Shown here one piece after another: positions 41,449-49,358 of a stretch of 64,000 nucleotides of DNA (within the stretch, counting starts at the first letter, position 1; the number at the start of each line of letters is the position of its first letter). A program made the translations under genes and the position numbers. The stretch spans positions 4,316,001-4,380,000 of the forward strand of contig NZ_CP066801.1 in the NCBI RefSeq assembly GCF_016598575.1, given 5' to 3'. This DNA comes from Streptomyces sp. HSG2 (GTDB lineage Bacteria > Actinomycetota > Actinomycetes > Streptomycetales > Streptomycetaceae). Below the pieces are notes generated by a model that was not told where the DNA came from, did not search any database, and saw only the letters and a list, made by a program, of their open reading frames with translations.

Positions 41449-42438
41449 GTGCTCGTAGACACACACGGCCGGGTGGCCACGGACCTGAGGGTCTCGCTGA
41501 CCGACCGCTGCAATCTGCGATGCTCCTACTGCATGCCGGAGGAGGGTCTGCGGTGGCTCGCCCGGCCGGATCTCCTCACCGACGACGAGGTCGTCCGGCT
41601 GATCGGCGTCGCCGTCGCACGGCTGGGCGTCCGGGAGGTGCGCTTCACCGGCGGGGAACCCCTGCTGCGGCCCGGCCTGGTCGACATCGTCGGCCGGGTC
41701 ACCGCTTCGCGGCCGCGCCCTCGCACCTCCCTGACCACCAATGGCATCGGACTGCGGCGCACGGCCGAAGCGCTGCGCGGGGCGGGGCTCGACCGGGTCA
41801 ACGTCTCGCTGGACACTCTGCGCCCCGGCGTCTTCCGAGCGCTCACCCGCCGTGACCGGCACGCCGACGTCCTCGCGGGGCTCTCCGCCGCCGCCGAGGC
41901 CGGGCTCACCCCGGTCAAGGTCAACGCCGTCCTCATGCCGGGTCTCAACGACGACGAGGCGCCCGATCTGCTCGCCTGGGCGATCGATCGGGGCTACGAA
42001 CTCCGCTTCATCGAGCAGATGCCCTTGGACGCCCAGCACGGCTGGAAGCGGGAGACGATGGTCACCGCCGACACCATCCTGGCCTCGCTGCGTGGCAGGT
42101 TCCGGCTGACACCGGAGAGCGAGGAGGCCAGGGGTTCCGCGCCGGCCGAGCGGTGGATCGTCGACGACGGTCCCCATCGCGTCGGTGTCATCGCCACCGT
42201 GACCCGCCCGTTCTGCGCGGCCTGCGACCGCACCCGACTCACCGCCGACGGTCAGATCCGCAACTGCCTCTTCGCCCGCGAGGAGACCGACTTGCGCGCC
42301 GCCCTCCGCTCGGACGCCCCGGACGAGGAGATCGCCCGGCTCTGGCGGGTCGCCATGTGGGGAAAGAAGGCCGGAGCGGGCGTGGACGACGTGGACTTCG
42401 TCCCGCCGGAGCGGCCGATGTCCGAGATCGGGGGATGA
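41449..42438 (+). CDS. moaA: GTP 3',8-cyclase MoaA
   Basis: MoaA is a radical-SAM enzyme that, with MoaC, converts GTP to cyclic pyranopterin phosphate in molybdenum cofactor synthesis. The 329-residue protein has the SAM-cluster motif C21-x3-C25-x2-C28 (CNLRCSYC), FTGGEPLLRPG near 65-75 and a C-terminal second cluster CAACDRTRLTADGQIRNC near 257-274. The C-terminal GG ending matches MoaA. GTG start with GAGGGAGGGG upstream. A small GGGGCG-TCA-CGCCCC hairpin lies about 30 bases before the start. Other moa genes are not in the window. Confidence 0.96.
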   Translation: MLVDTHGRVATDLRVSLTDRCNLRCSYCMPEEGLRWLARPDLLTDDEVVRLIGVAVARLGVREVRFTGGEPLLRPGLVDIVGRVTASRPRPRTSLTTNGIGLRRTAEALRGAGLDRVNVSLDTLRPGVFRALTRRDRHADVLAGLSAAAEAGLTPVKVNAVLMPGLNDDEAPDLLAWAIDRGYELRFIEQMPLDAQHGWKRETMVTADTILASLRGRFRLTPESEEARGSAPAERWIVDDGPHRVGVIATVTRPFCAACDRTRLTADGQIRNCLFAREETDLRAALRSDAPDEEIARLWRVAMWGKKAGAGVDDVDFVPPERPMSEIGG

Positions 42439-42451
42439 GAGCCGCCGGTCG

Positions 42452-42685
42452 TCAGGCGTCCGGCGTCTCGGAGTCCCGCAGGCCCTCCCAGGGCACGACC
42501 TCCTTCAGGAATCCGCGTACGCCGAGGAAGGCCGACAGGTGCTCGCGGTGCTCGTCGCAGGCCAACCAGGTCTTGCGGCGCTCTGGGGTGTGGAGCTTCG
42601 GGTTGTTCCAGACCAGCGCCCAAGTCGCGGGGGCACGACAGCCCTTGGCGGAGCAGATGGGGATGTCCGGGTCGAGGGGGGTCAC
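42452..42685 (-). CDS. Conserved small actinobacterial protein with possible Zn site
   Basis: A 77-residue protein with C11-x4-C16 in ICSAKGCRAPA, WNNPKLHTPERRKTWLACDEHREHL and FLGVRGFLKEV. The Cys pair with the later C43 and H46/H50 could bind a metal ion. It is a conserved Streptomyces hypothetical as far as I recall; no function is known. GTG start, complement of 42683-42685. It is convergent with moaA, with 13 bases between the stops. Confidence 0.78.
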   Translation of the reverse strand: MTPLDPDIPICSAKGCRAPATWALVWNNPKLHTPERRKTWLACDEHREHLSAFLGVRGFLKEVVPWEGLRDSETPDA

Positions 42686-42996
42686 CCGTCGAGCCTAGCG
42701 CCCCGCCGGCAGCCGCACTCGCCTCGCCGTCGGGCGGGCCCGACGGCTCTCCGGCACACGGAACCCCGGTCTCGCGCGAAACCCTCGGGCGTCGGCATGC
42801 CTCTCGGGCCTCGCCAAGGGCGGCGAACAGGGCGACGCCGAGCAGCCACGGGGGGAGCTGCCCGGCGTCGGTCTGTCGCTCCGACGGGGGATGCGGAGCG
42901 CCTACGCAGTATGCCACGCCCGTCCGGGGCCTCGGCACCGGAACGGCGTGATTGATCTGAGGTTCTCCTGAGCTTCCCGGCCGGGCGCTCGTCCGA
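42686..42996. other. Spacer without a convincing gene
   Basis: This 311-base region lies between two minus-strand genes. One minus-strand frame (about 42830-42905) has fair codon bias over some 25 codons, with a hydrophobic PPWLLGVALFAALGEA, but no start with a ribosome-binding site and bias is lost afterwards. I see a possible promoter for the downstream small gene (GCATACT on the minus strand near 42912) but call no gene. Confidence 0.35.
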
Positions 42997-43464
42997 TCAG
43001 ACCCGACCGGGCCCTTCCCTCCGCCCGTCCCGGCCCTCGCCCGCCGTGCCGGCGCGCGCTCCCGGATCGGCTCCTCCCCCCGACGTCTTCGGCCGGTTCC
43101 CGTCGTCGTGCTCAGGGGACGCGGTGCCGCCCGGCGGGGACACGGTGTCGCCCCGGTCCGCTCCGACCGGGGGCAGCGTGGCCCGCCCCGGGCCCGAGAC
43201 GAAGGTGTCGGGCAGCGACGGGGCGTTCTCCCGACCGGCATTGGCGATCACCACCGCCACGTACGGCAGCACCACGCCGAGGATCAGTGCCGCGATGGCT
43301 ATGTGCCGCTGCACGCCCCAGAGGGACACCGCCAGGATCACCGACACCGTGCGGACCGACATCGAGACGACGTAACGTCGCTGCCGGCCGCGGACGTCGT
43401 CCCGGAGGCCCGCCCGGGCTCCGGTGATCCGGAAGACCTGCGCGTCGCCGCCGTGTCTCCGCAT
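42997..43464 (-). CDS. DUF3099 domain membrane protein
   Basis: The 155-residue protein contains the DUF3099 core DDVRGRQRRYVVSMSVRTVSVILAVSLWGVQRHIAIAALILGVVLPYVAVVIANAGRE with two transmembrane helices, then a long polar C-terminal tail rich in Gly, Asp and Pro. ATG complement of 43462-43464, MRRHGGDAQVFRITGAR. DUF3099 proteins are actinobacterial and uncharacterised. Located between unrelated genes; no operon partner is obvious. Confidence 0.85.
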   Translation of the reverse strand: MRRHGGDAQVFRITGARAGLRDDVRGRQRRYVVSMSVRTVSVILAVSLWGVQRHIAIAALILGVVLPYVAVVIANAGRENAPSLPDTFVSGPGRATLPPVGADRGDTVSPPGGTASPEHDDGNRPKTSGGGADPGARAGTAGEGRDGRREGPGRV

Positions 43465-43726
43465 CGCGCCACCATCCGTACTCGTCTCCCCGTGGAACCG
43501 GCCCGCGACCGCTCGGGGGCACGGTCGGGGACGCCGTCCACGGTACGCCGGACCTCCGGGGTCCACGAGAGCGGCCCCGGAGCGGCGCCCGTCGTGCCGA
43601 CTCGGCGGCCGGCACGCGCGCACGGCGTGAACCGATCACCCGGGCGGCCTCGCGCGGCGTGCGTCCTCGGCCCGGCGCGTCGAGACTGGCGGGGCCGTGT
43701 GGCCCCGCGCCGAGGAGGAAACAGCC

Positions 43727-43999
43727 ATGGGCTGGTTGTGGGCGATCGTCGTCGGATTCGTGCTCGGTCTGATCGCCAAGGCCGTCATCCCGGGGAAGCA
43801 GCACAGCCCGCTCTGGCTGACCACGGTCTTCGGCATGCTCGGTGCCATCGTCGGGAACGCGATCGCGCGGGCCGCCGGGGTCGGGGAGACCTCGGGCGTC
43901 GACTGGTGGCGGCACCTCTTCCAGCTGGTGGCGGCCGTCGTGATCGTCGCCGTCGGCGACCGCGCCTACGTGAGGGTCCGCGGCCGACCTCGGCACTGA
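43727..43999 (+). CDS. GlsB/YeaQ/YmgE family small membrane protein
   Basis: A 90-residue transglycosylase-associated-protein-like membrane protein with Gly-rich helices: MGWLWAIVVGFVLGLIAKAVIPGK at the start and VFGMLGAIVGNAIARAAG in the middle, as in the GlsB/YeaQ family, then an amphipathic WWRHLFQLVAAVVIVAVGDRAYV. Start ATG with GAGGAAA 6 bases upstream. The family is linked to stress in other bacteria, without a defined function. It is convergent with tyrS, 31 bases away. Confidence 0.88.
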   Translation: MGWLWAIVVGFVLGLIAKAVIPGKQHSPLWLTTVFGMLGAIVGNAIARAAGVGETSGVDWWRHLFQLVAAVVIVAVGDRAYVRVRGRPRH

Positions 44000-44030
44000 G
44001 CCCACCGCCACCGCGCGTCGCCGGCACGCA

Positions 44031-45308
44031 CTACCCCGCTCGACCTCCGGTGACCTCCACGGCGGCCAGGTTCTTCTTACCCCGGCGCAGCACCAGCCAA
44101 CGTCCGTGCAGGAGGTCGGTCCCGGCCGGAACCGCGTCCTCGGAGGCGACCTTCACGTTGTTGACGTAGGCGCCGCCCTCGCGCACCGCGCGTCGGGCCG
44201 CCGACTTGCTCGGGACCAGACCGACCTCGGCGAACAGGTCGACCACCGGTGCCGCCTCGGCCACCCGGGCGACGGGCAGCTCGGAGAGCGCCGCGGCCAG
44301 TGTCCTCTCGTCGAGTCCGGCCAGCTCGCCCTGTCCGAACAGCGCCTTGGAGGCGGCGATCACCGCCGCGGTCTGCTCGGGGCCGTGCACCAGGGTGGTC
44401 AGTTCCTCGGCCAGGGCCCGCTGTGCCTCGCGAGCCTGGGGGCGCTCCGCGGTCCGCCGTTCCAGCTCCCACAGCTCCTCACGGGGTCGGAAGGAGAGGA
44501 TGCGCAGGTAGCGGTCGACGTCCCGGTCGTCCACGTTCAGCCAGAACTGGTAGAAGGCGTAGGGCGTCGTCATCTCCGGGTCCAGCCAGACGGCGCCGCC
44601 CTCGGTCTTGCCGAACTTGGTGCCGTCGGCCTTGGTCATCAGGGGCGTGGCGTAGGCGTGGACGTCCGCACCCGGCTCCAGCCGGTGGATGAGGTCCAGC
44701 CCCGCCGTGAGGTTCCCCCACTGGTCGCTGCCGCCCTGCTGCATCGTGCAGCCGTACCTCCGGTAGAGCTGGAGGAAGTCCATGGCCTGGAGGAGCTGGT
44801 AGCTGAACTCGGTGTAGCTGATGCCCTCGGAGGACTCCAGCCGTCGCGCCACGGAGTCCTTGGTCAGCATCTTGTTGACGCGGAAGTGCTTGCCGATGTC
44901 CCGCAGGAACTCGATCGCTCCGAGCTCCCGCGTCCAGTCGAGGTTGTCGACCATCACGGCCGCGTTCTCTCCCTCGAAGGAGAGGAAGGGCTCGATCTGG
45001 CCGCGCAACCGGGCCACCCAGCCCGTGACCGTCTCCGGGTCGTTCAGCGTGCGTTCGGCGGTGGGGCGGGGGTCGCCGATCAGGCCCGTCGCGCCGCCCA
45101 CCAGGGCCAGTGGTCGGTGTCCGGCCCGCTGAAGCCGCCGCACGGTCAGCACCTGGACGAGGTGACCCACGTGCAGCGAGGGGGCCGTCGGGTCGAAGCC
45201 GCAATAGAACGTGACGGGACCGTCCGCCAGCGCCTTGCGCAAGGCGTCCTCGTCGGTGGACTGGGCGAACAACCCGCGCCACTTCAGTTCGTCGACGATG
45301 TCCGTCAC
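44031..45308 (-). CDS. tyrS: Tyrosine--tRNA ligase TyrS
   Basis: TyrS charges tRNA-Tyr with tyrosine. The 425-residue class I synthetase has the HIGH-type motif HVGH at 46-49, YCGFDPTAPSLHVGHL, the tyrosine-pocket QGGSDQWGNLTAG near 191-203, the KMSKS-type KFGKT at 231-235 and a C-terminal S4 domain (VPSKSAARRAVREGGAYVNNVKV). Length is normal. GTG start, complement of 45306-45308. The upstream TATAAC (complement of 45446-45451) may be its -10 box, which would leave a leader of about 130 bases. No T-box structure was recognised. Confidence 0.96.
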   Translation of the reverse strand: MTDIVDELKWRGLFAQSTDEDALRKALADGPVTFYCGFDPTAPSLHVGHLVQVLTVRRLQRAGHRPLALVGGATGLIGDPRPTAERTLNDPETVTGWVARLRGQIEPFLSFEGENAAVMVDNLDWTRELGAIEFLRDIGKHFRVNKMLTKDSVARRLESSEGISYTEFSYQLLQAMDFLQLYRRYGCTMQQGGSDQWGNLTAGLDLIHRLEPGADVHAYATPLMTKADGTKFGKTEGGAVWLDPEMTTPYAFYQFWLNVDDRDVDRYLRILSFRPREELWELERRTAERPQAREAQRALAEELTTLVHGPEQTAAVIAASKALFGQGELAGLDERTLAAALSELPVARVAEAAPVVDLFAEVGLVPSKSAARRAVREGGAYVNNVKVASEDAVPAGTDLLHGRWLVLRRGKKNLAAVEVTGGRAG

Positions 45309-45641
45309 GGTTCTCGTGTCTCCTCGTGGGTCTTCGGTGGTCCTGCGCGGCCTCGGCTCGGGCCTCGGCGCTCGCGCGGCCCGGACCGGGCGAGCGAATC
45401 TCCCACCCGCCTGCTCGGGCGGTCGGGTGACGGGCCGCCTACGAGGTTATACGCAGGCGCCGACGCGCCCCGCGCTCCCGAGTGGGGCTTCCCGGCGTCC
45501 CGGCCCGCGGGCAACCCGCCCGTCGCCGGTTGGTCCCGGCCGGGCCCCGTCGGCTTCTGTAGGGTCCCGACAGTCAGGGCCGCGAGCCACTGTCGGTGCC
45601 CGATTCCCGGAGCCGTGAGCGGGCCCGATAGGTTTTCGGGC
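45309..45641. promoter_or_regulatory. Divergent promoter region of tyrS and fabG
   Basis: This spacer separates tyrS (minus) from the fabG leader (plus). TATAAC on the minus strand (45446-45451) is a possible tyrS -10 box. On the plus strand TAGGTT (45629-45634) is placed 7 bases before a leaderless short ORF. I found no T-box antiterminator and no further gene. Confidence 0.4.
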
Positions 45642-45698
45642 ATGCCGCCGCTCGTCAAGGCCCGGGCGGCCGTGCCAGACCCCCAAGCGAAAGGGTGA
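45642..45698 (+). CDS. Leaderless 18-codon ORF upstream of fabG
   Basis: ATG at 45642 opens MPPLVKARAAVPDPQAKG and ends at TGA 45696-45698, 4 bases before the TTG start of fabG. TAGGTT at 45629-45634 is exactly 7 bases before the ATG, as for leaderless actinobacterial transcripts. The probable fabG ribosome-binding site AAAGGG (45690-45695) lies inside the last codons of this ORF, so its translation could gate fabG initiation. Length is too short for codon-use tests. No family was recognised. Confidence 0.45.
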   Translation: MPPLVKARAAVPDPQAKG

Positions 45699-45702
45699 TC
45701 CG

Positions 45703-46407
45703 TTGAGCCGCTCGGTTCTCGTCACCGGAGGTAATCGGGGCATCGGCCTCGCCATCGCCCGCGCGTTCGCCGAGGCCGGCGACAAGGTGGCGGTCACCTA
45801 CCGCTCGGGCGAACCGCCCGCCGGGTTCCTGGGCGTCAGATGCGACATCACCGACGCCGAGCAGGTGGAGCAGGCCTACAAGGAGATCGAGGACGCGCAC
45901 GGGCCGGTCGAGGTCCTCGTCGCGAACGCGGGGGTCACCAGGGACCAGCTGCTGATGCGCATGTCCGAGGAGGACTTCACCTCCGTCCTCGACACCAACC
46001 TCACGGGTACGTTCCGTGTGGTCAAGCGCGCCAATCGCGGCATGCTGCGGGCCAGGAGGGGGCGGGTGGTGCTCATCTCGTCCGTCGTCGGGCTGCTGGG
46101 CAGCGCGGGACAGGCCAACTACGCGGCGTCCAAGGCCGGACTGGTCGGGTTCGCCCGCTCGCTCGCCCGCGAACTGGGGTCGCGGAACATCACGTTCAAC
46201 GTCGTCGCGCCGGGCTTCGTCCACACCGACATGACCGACGCGCTCAGCGACGATCAGCGCGCCGGGATCCTGGCGCAGGTCCCCCTCGGTCGGTACGCGG
46301 AGCCCGAGGAGGTGGCCAAGGTGGTGCGCTTCCTCACCTCGGACGACGCCTCGTACATCACTGGAGCCGTCATCCCCGTTGACGGCGGACTGGGAATGGG
46401 TCACTGA
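45703..46407 (+). CDS. fabG: 3-oxoacyl-ACP reductase FabG-type SDR
   Basis: A short-chain dehydrogenase that probably reduces 3-oxoacyl-ACP in fatty acid synthesis. The 234-residue protein has the NADPH motif VTGGNRGIG at 7-15, NAG at 75-77 and the catalytic S127, Y140 and K144 (NYAASKAG). C-terminal APGFVHTDMTDAL is also typical. The start is a TTG with AAAGGG 7 bases upstream. It is 5 bases upstream of fabI; the fabG-fabI pair matches the mycobacterial fabG1-inhA operon and the Streptomyces pair (from memory SCO1815-SCO1814). Confidence 0.94.
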   Translation: MSRSVLVTGGNRGIGLAIARAFAEAGDKVAVTYRSGEPPAGFLGVRCDITDAEQVEQAYKEIEDAHGPVEVLVANAGVTRDQLLMRMSEEDFTSVLDTNLTGTFRVVKRANRGMLRARRGRVVLISSVVGLLGSAGQANYAASKAGLVGFARSLARELGSRNITFNVVAPGFVHTDMTDALSDDQRAGILAQVPLGRYAEPEEVAKVVRFLTSDDASYITGAVIPVDGGLGMGH

Positions 46408-46412
46408 TCGCC

Positions 46413-47180
46413 ATGAGCGGAATTCTCGAGGGCAAGCGCGTCCTGATCACCGGTGTGCTGATGGAGTCCTCCATCGCCTTCCACACCGCCCGGCTGGCAC
46501 AGGAGCAGGGCGCCGAGATCATCCTCACCGCCTTCCCGCGCCCCACGCTCACCGAGCGGATCGCCAGGAAGCTGCCCAAGCCCACCAAGGTCGTCGAGCT
46601 GGACGTCACCGACGAGGAGCACCTCGGCCGGCTGGCCGACATCGTCGGCGAGGAGCTGGGCGGGCTCGACGGCGTCGTGCACTCCATCGGCTTCGCGCCG
46701 CAGGACGCGCTCGGCGGGAACTTCCTGAACACCCCGTTCGAGTCCGTGTCGACCGCCATGCACGTCTCCGCCTTCTCCCTGAAGTCGCTGACGATGGCCT
46801 GCCTCCCCTTGATGCAGAGCGGTGGCTCGGTCGTCGGGCTGACCTTCGACGCCCAGTTCGCCTGGCCCCAGTACGACTGGATGGGGCCGGCGAAGGCCGC
46901 GCTGGAGGCGACCAGCCGCTACATGGCGCGCGACCTGGGGAAGCAGAACATCCGCTGCAACCTCGTGTCCGCCGGACCGCTCGGATCCATGGCGGCGAAG
47001 TCCATCCCGGGCTTCGACGACCTGGCGGCCGTGTGGGACACCCGCTCCCCCCTGGAGTGGGACCTGAAGGACCCGGAACCGACCGGTCGCGGGGTCGTGG
47101 CGCTGCTCAGCGACTGGTTCCCGAAGACGACCGGCGAGATCGTCCATGTCGACGGGGGACTGCACGCCATCGGCGCCTGA
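46413..47180 (+). CDS. fabI: Enoyl-ACP reductase FabI (InhA-like)
   Basis: FabI performs the final NADH-dependent reduction in each elongation cycle of fatty acid synthesis. The 255-residue protein has the FabI/InhA start ILEGKRVLITGVLMESSIAFHTARLAQEQGAE, SIGFAP near 91-96, the catalytic Y154-x6-K161 (WPQYDWMGPAKAAL) and NLVSAGPLGSMAAKSIPGF. It is closer to InhA than to E. coli FabI in the GVLMESSIA loop. Starts 5 bases after fabG and is surely cotranscribed. Streptomyces relatives are sensitive to FabI inhibitors such as triclosan in some cases; this was not tested here. Confidence 0.95.
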   Translation: MSGILEGKRVLITGVLMESSIAFHTARLAQEQGAEIILTAFPRPTLTERIARKLPKPTKVVELDVTDEEHLGRLADIVGEELGGLDGVVHSIGFAPQDALGGNFLNTPFESVSTAMHVSAFSLKSLTMACLPLMQSGGSVVGLTFDAQFAWPQYDWMGPAKAALEATSRYMARDLGKQNIRCNLVSAGPLGSMAAKSIPGFDDLAAVWDTRSPLEWDLKDPEPTGRGVVALLSDWFPKTTGEIVHVDGGLHAIGA

Positions 47181-47220
47181 GCACCGACCGCACGGGCCGT
47201 CCGCGAGGACCGGCCGCTCC

Positions 47221-47267
47221 GACGGGCCGGGGCGCGACACCCTCCGGGGTGCGCGCCCCGGCCCGTC
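47221..47267. terminator. Bidirectional terminator between fabI and gntR
   Basis: Perfect 16-base inverted repeat GACGGGCCGGGGCGCG (47221-47236) / CGCGCCCCGGCCCGTC (47252-47267) with a 15-base loop that itself can pair (CACCC/GGGTG). It lies between the convergent fabI and GntR genes, and the right arm overlaps the GntR stop codon. Likely terminates transcription from both sides. Confidence 0.85.
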
Positions 47268-47964
47268 ACGCGTCGATCGGCCCCTCGCTCCCCGGCGGCC
47301 CGACACGGCAGCCGTACGGATGGCCCGCCGCCTCCGCCCGCGCCGTCCGGGCGTCCCCGGACCTGATGGCCCGGACCAGGCTCGCGTGGTCGCCGAGCGG
47401 GCCCCGGGACGGCCGGTCGGCCAGGTCGTCGAGTAGCCAGGTCCGCAGGACCTCGCCGAGGTCGGCGTAGAGGGCGGACATCACCTCGTTGTGGGCGGCG
47501 GCCACGACCGCCTGGTGGAAGGCGGTGTCGGCCGCCGCGAACACCTCGGGGCCCGCCGTGTCCCATGCCCGCTCCCGGTCCACCAGCAGGGCGTCGAGCC
47601 GGCGCAGGTCGTCGTCGGTGCGGCGCTCCGCCGCCAGCCCGGCCGCCGCCGATTCGAGGGTGGAGCGCAGCTCGGCGACGTGCCCGGGATCGGTGTCGGC
47701 GAAGCGTCGACCCATCACCCCGGCCAGTTCACTGGTGGCCGCCACGAAGGTGCCGGACCCCTGGCGGATATCCAGCAGGCCGGTGTGGGCCAAGGCGCGC
47801 ACCGCCTCTCGAACCGTGTTGCGTGCCACCCCGAGTCGTTCCACCAGCTCGGGTTCGGTGGGGATGCGCGAGCCCACCGGCCACTCGCCGGAGACGATCT
47901 GGCGGCGCAGGGACTCGATCACCTGATCGGACAGAGCCGATCGACGTGGATGGCTCAGCGGCAC
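47266..47964 (-). CDS. FadR-subfamily GntR transcriptional regulator
   Basis: The 232-residue protein has an N-terminal GntR winged helix (LSDQVIESLRRQIVSGEWPVGSRIPTEPELVERLGVARNTVREAVRALAHTGLLDIRQGSGTFV, residues about 10-75) and a FadR/FCD C-terminal all-helical domain with ELRSTLESAAAGLAAERR and DTAFHQAVVAAAHNEV. FCD domains often bind a metal and an organic-acid ligand. GTG at 47964 (VPLSHPRRSALSDQV). It is divergent to an MFS transporter gene; the palindrome in the shared spacer probably is its operator, so it is the likely regulator of the exporter. Confidence 0.9.
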   Translation of the reverse strand: MPLSHPRRSALSDQVIESLRRQIVSGEWPVGSRIPTEPELVERLGVARNTVREAVRALAHTGLLDIRQGSGTFVAATSELAGVMGRRFADTDPGHVAELRSTLESAAAGLAAERRTDDDLRRLDALLVDRERAWDTAGPEVFAAADTAFHQAVVAAAHNEVMSALYADLGEVLRTWLLDDLADRPSRGPLGDHASLVRAIRSGDARTARAEAAGHPYGCRVGPPGSEGPIDA

Positions 47965-48011
47965 GACGCACCCCCGTATCCCGATCCCGGCCCGGCGGCC
48001 CGGGAATCGAC

Positions 48012-48049
48012 TGGACAACCAATCATCCCATGATTCTAGGATGCCGGTC
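48012..48049 (+). promoter_or_regulatory. Promoter and GntR-type operator of the MFS gene
   Basis: AATCAT-CCC-ATGATT (48021-48035) is a perfect 6-base inverted repeat, suited to a GntR dimer. It lies between TGGACA (48012-48017, possible -35) and TAGGAT (48037-48042, possible -10, 19-base spacing). TAGGAT is 7 bases before the ATG at 48050, so the transcript may be leaderless. Binding of the regulator here would cover the promoter core and repress the exporter gene and possibly its own gene. Confidence 0.65.
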
Positions 48050-49324
48050 ATGGCATGCGAGGAGATCGGGACCGAGCCCCGGACATCCGACCGTTCGGGA
48101 TGGCGACCTGGGGTCCTCGGGCCGAGAGCGCGGGCGTGGCGGACCCCTCTGACTCTCGCGGCGGTCGTCCTGGCCGCGTTCAACCTCCGCCCCGCCGTCA
48201 CCAGCCTCGGCGCCGCGCTGGACGAGGTCCGGTCGGGGCTCGGGATGAGCGGCCTCGTGGCCGGCGGTCTCACCGCCGCCCCCGCGCTGTGCTTCGCCGT
48301 GATGGGCCCTGTCGCGCCCCGACTCGCGCGCCGATTCGGCCCCGGCGCCGTGATGAGCGCCGCCATGGCGGCCGTCACGGCGGGATTGCTGATCCGCCCT
48401 CACACCGGCGCCACCGTCGGCTTCCTCCTGGCGGGCGTGCCGGTCCTCGCGGGCATCGCGGTCGGCAACGTCCTGCTGCCCGCCGTCGTCAAGCGTTGGT
48501 TCCCCACCCGGGTCGGCCCCGTGACCGGGCTGTACTCGATGGCCCTGGCGTTGGGCAGCGCGGTGGCCGCCGGGGGGACGGTGCCGCTGATCGCGGTGCT
48601 CGGAGGCGACTGGCGGCTCGGTCTCGCGGCCTGGGCCGTACCCGCCGCCGTGGCGCTCCCGGTCTGGCTGGCCCTGGCCGGCGGTCGCGGAGCCGCCCCC
48701 TGGGAGCCCCCCTTCCCGACCGTGGGGCCGGCCCCGGCGCCGCGTCTCGCCCGGAGTCCGACAGCCTGGGCCCTGGCGGTCTTCTTCGGCCTTCAGGCCA
48801 CGGCGGCCTACGTGGCCATGGGGTGGACCGCGCAGATCTTCCGGGACGCGGGTGTGTCGCCGGGCCGCGCGGGCCTGCTGCTGGCCCTCACCATGGCCAC
48901 GGGTGTGCCCCTGGCGTTCGTCGTCCCCCGGTTGGCCGCCCGGTCCCGGCGGCAGGGTCACCTGGTGCTCCTGCTCGGATGCTGCGGGGCGGCGGCCTAC
49001 GCCGGACTCGTCGTCGCGCCGACGGCGGGAGCCTGGCTGTGGGCCACGCTGCTCGGCGTCTCCACCTGCGCTTTCCCGCTCGCCCTCACCATGATCGGCA
49101 TGCGTGCCCGGACGGGCGAGGGGGTCGTGCGACTATCCGCCTTCGTACAGAGCGTCGGCTACCTCCTCTCTCTGCCCGGCCCCCTGATCGTGGGCGCGCT
49201 CCACGAGCACGACGGCGGGTGGACCCGGTCGATCTGCCTGATGGGCGCCCTGCTGGTGCCGCAGGCGGTGGCAGGCGTCCTGGCGGGTCGCCCCAGGGCG
49301 ATCGAGGACGAGGCGGGCCGCTGA
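48050..49324 (+). CDS. CynX/NimT family MFS transporter
   Basis: The 424-residue protein has twelve hydrophobic helices and the CynX/NimT-like start of the mature part, LAAVVLAAFNLRPAVTSLGAALDEVRSGLGMSGLVAGGLTAAPALCFAVMGPVAPRLARRFG. Further blocks include GLYSMALALGSAVAAG and GVSTCAFPLALTMIGMRARTGEGVVRLSAFVQSVGYLLSLPGPL. Members transport cyanate, 2-nitroimidazole-like or other small compounds; here the substrate is unknown. ATG at 48050 is favoured by the 7-base spacing from TAGGAT; an in-frame ATG at 48041 overlaps that box. The divergent GntR gene is the likely regulator, and a 38-residue partner gene follows. Confidence 0.88.
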   Translation: MACEEIGTEPRTSDRSGWRPGVLGPRARAWRTPLTLAAVVLAAFNLRPAVTSLGAALDEVRSGLGMSGLVAGGLTAAPALCFAVMGPVAPRLARRFGPGAVMSAAMAAVTAGLLIRPHTGATVGFLLAGVPVLAGIAVGNVLLPAVVKRWFPTRVGPVTGLYSMALALGSAVAAGGTVPLIAVLGGDWRLGLAAWAVPAAVALPVWLALAGGRGAAPWEPPFPTVGPAPAPRLARSPTAWALAVFFGLQATAAYVAMGWTAQIFRDAGVSPGRAGLLLALTMATGVPLAFVVPRLAARSRRQGHLVLLLGCCGAAAYAGLVVAPTAGAWLWATLLGVSTCAFPLALTMIGMRARTGEGVVRLSAFVQSVGYLLSLPGPLIVGALHEHDGGWTRSICLMGALLVPQAVAGVLAGRPRAIEDEAGR

Positions 49325-49358
49325 CCGGCGTCCGCGCCGGGGGTGCGAGACTGGCGGC

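Noticed and set aside
42252..43241. Minus-strand open frame across moaA end and the following spacer
   Set aside because: It overlaps moaA, a small conserved gene and the DUF3099 gene; only about 25 codons in the spacer show bias and there is no ribosome-binding site.
45309..45445. Possible T-box leader before tyrS
   Set aside because: No T-box consensus, specifier loop or antiterminator helices were recognised, and actinobacterial T-boxes are mostly known before ileS.
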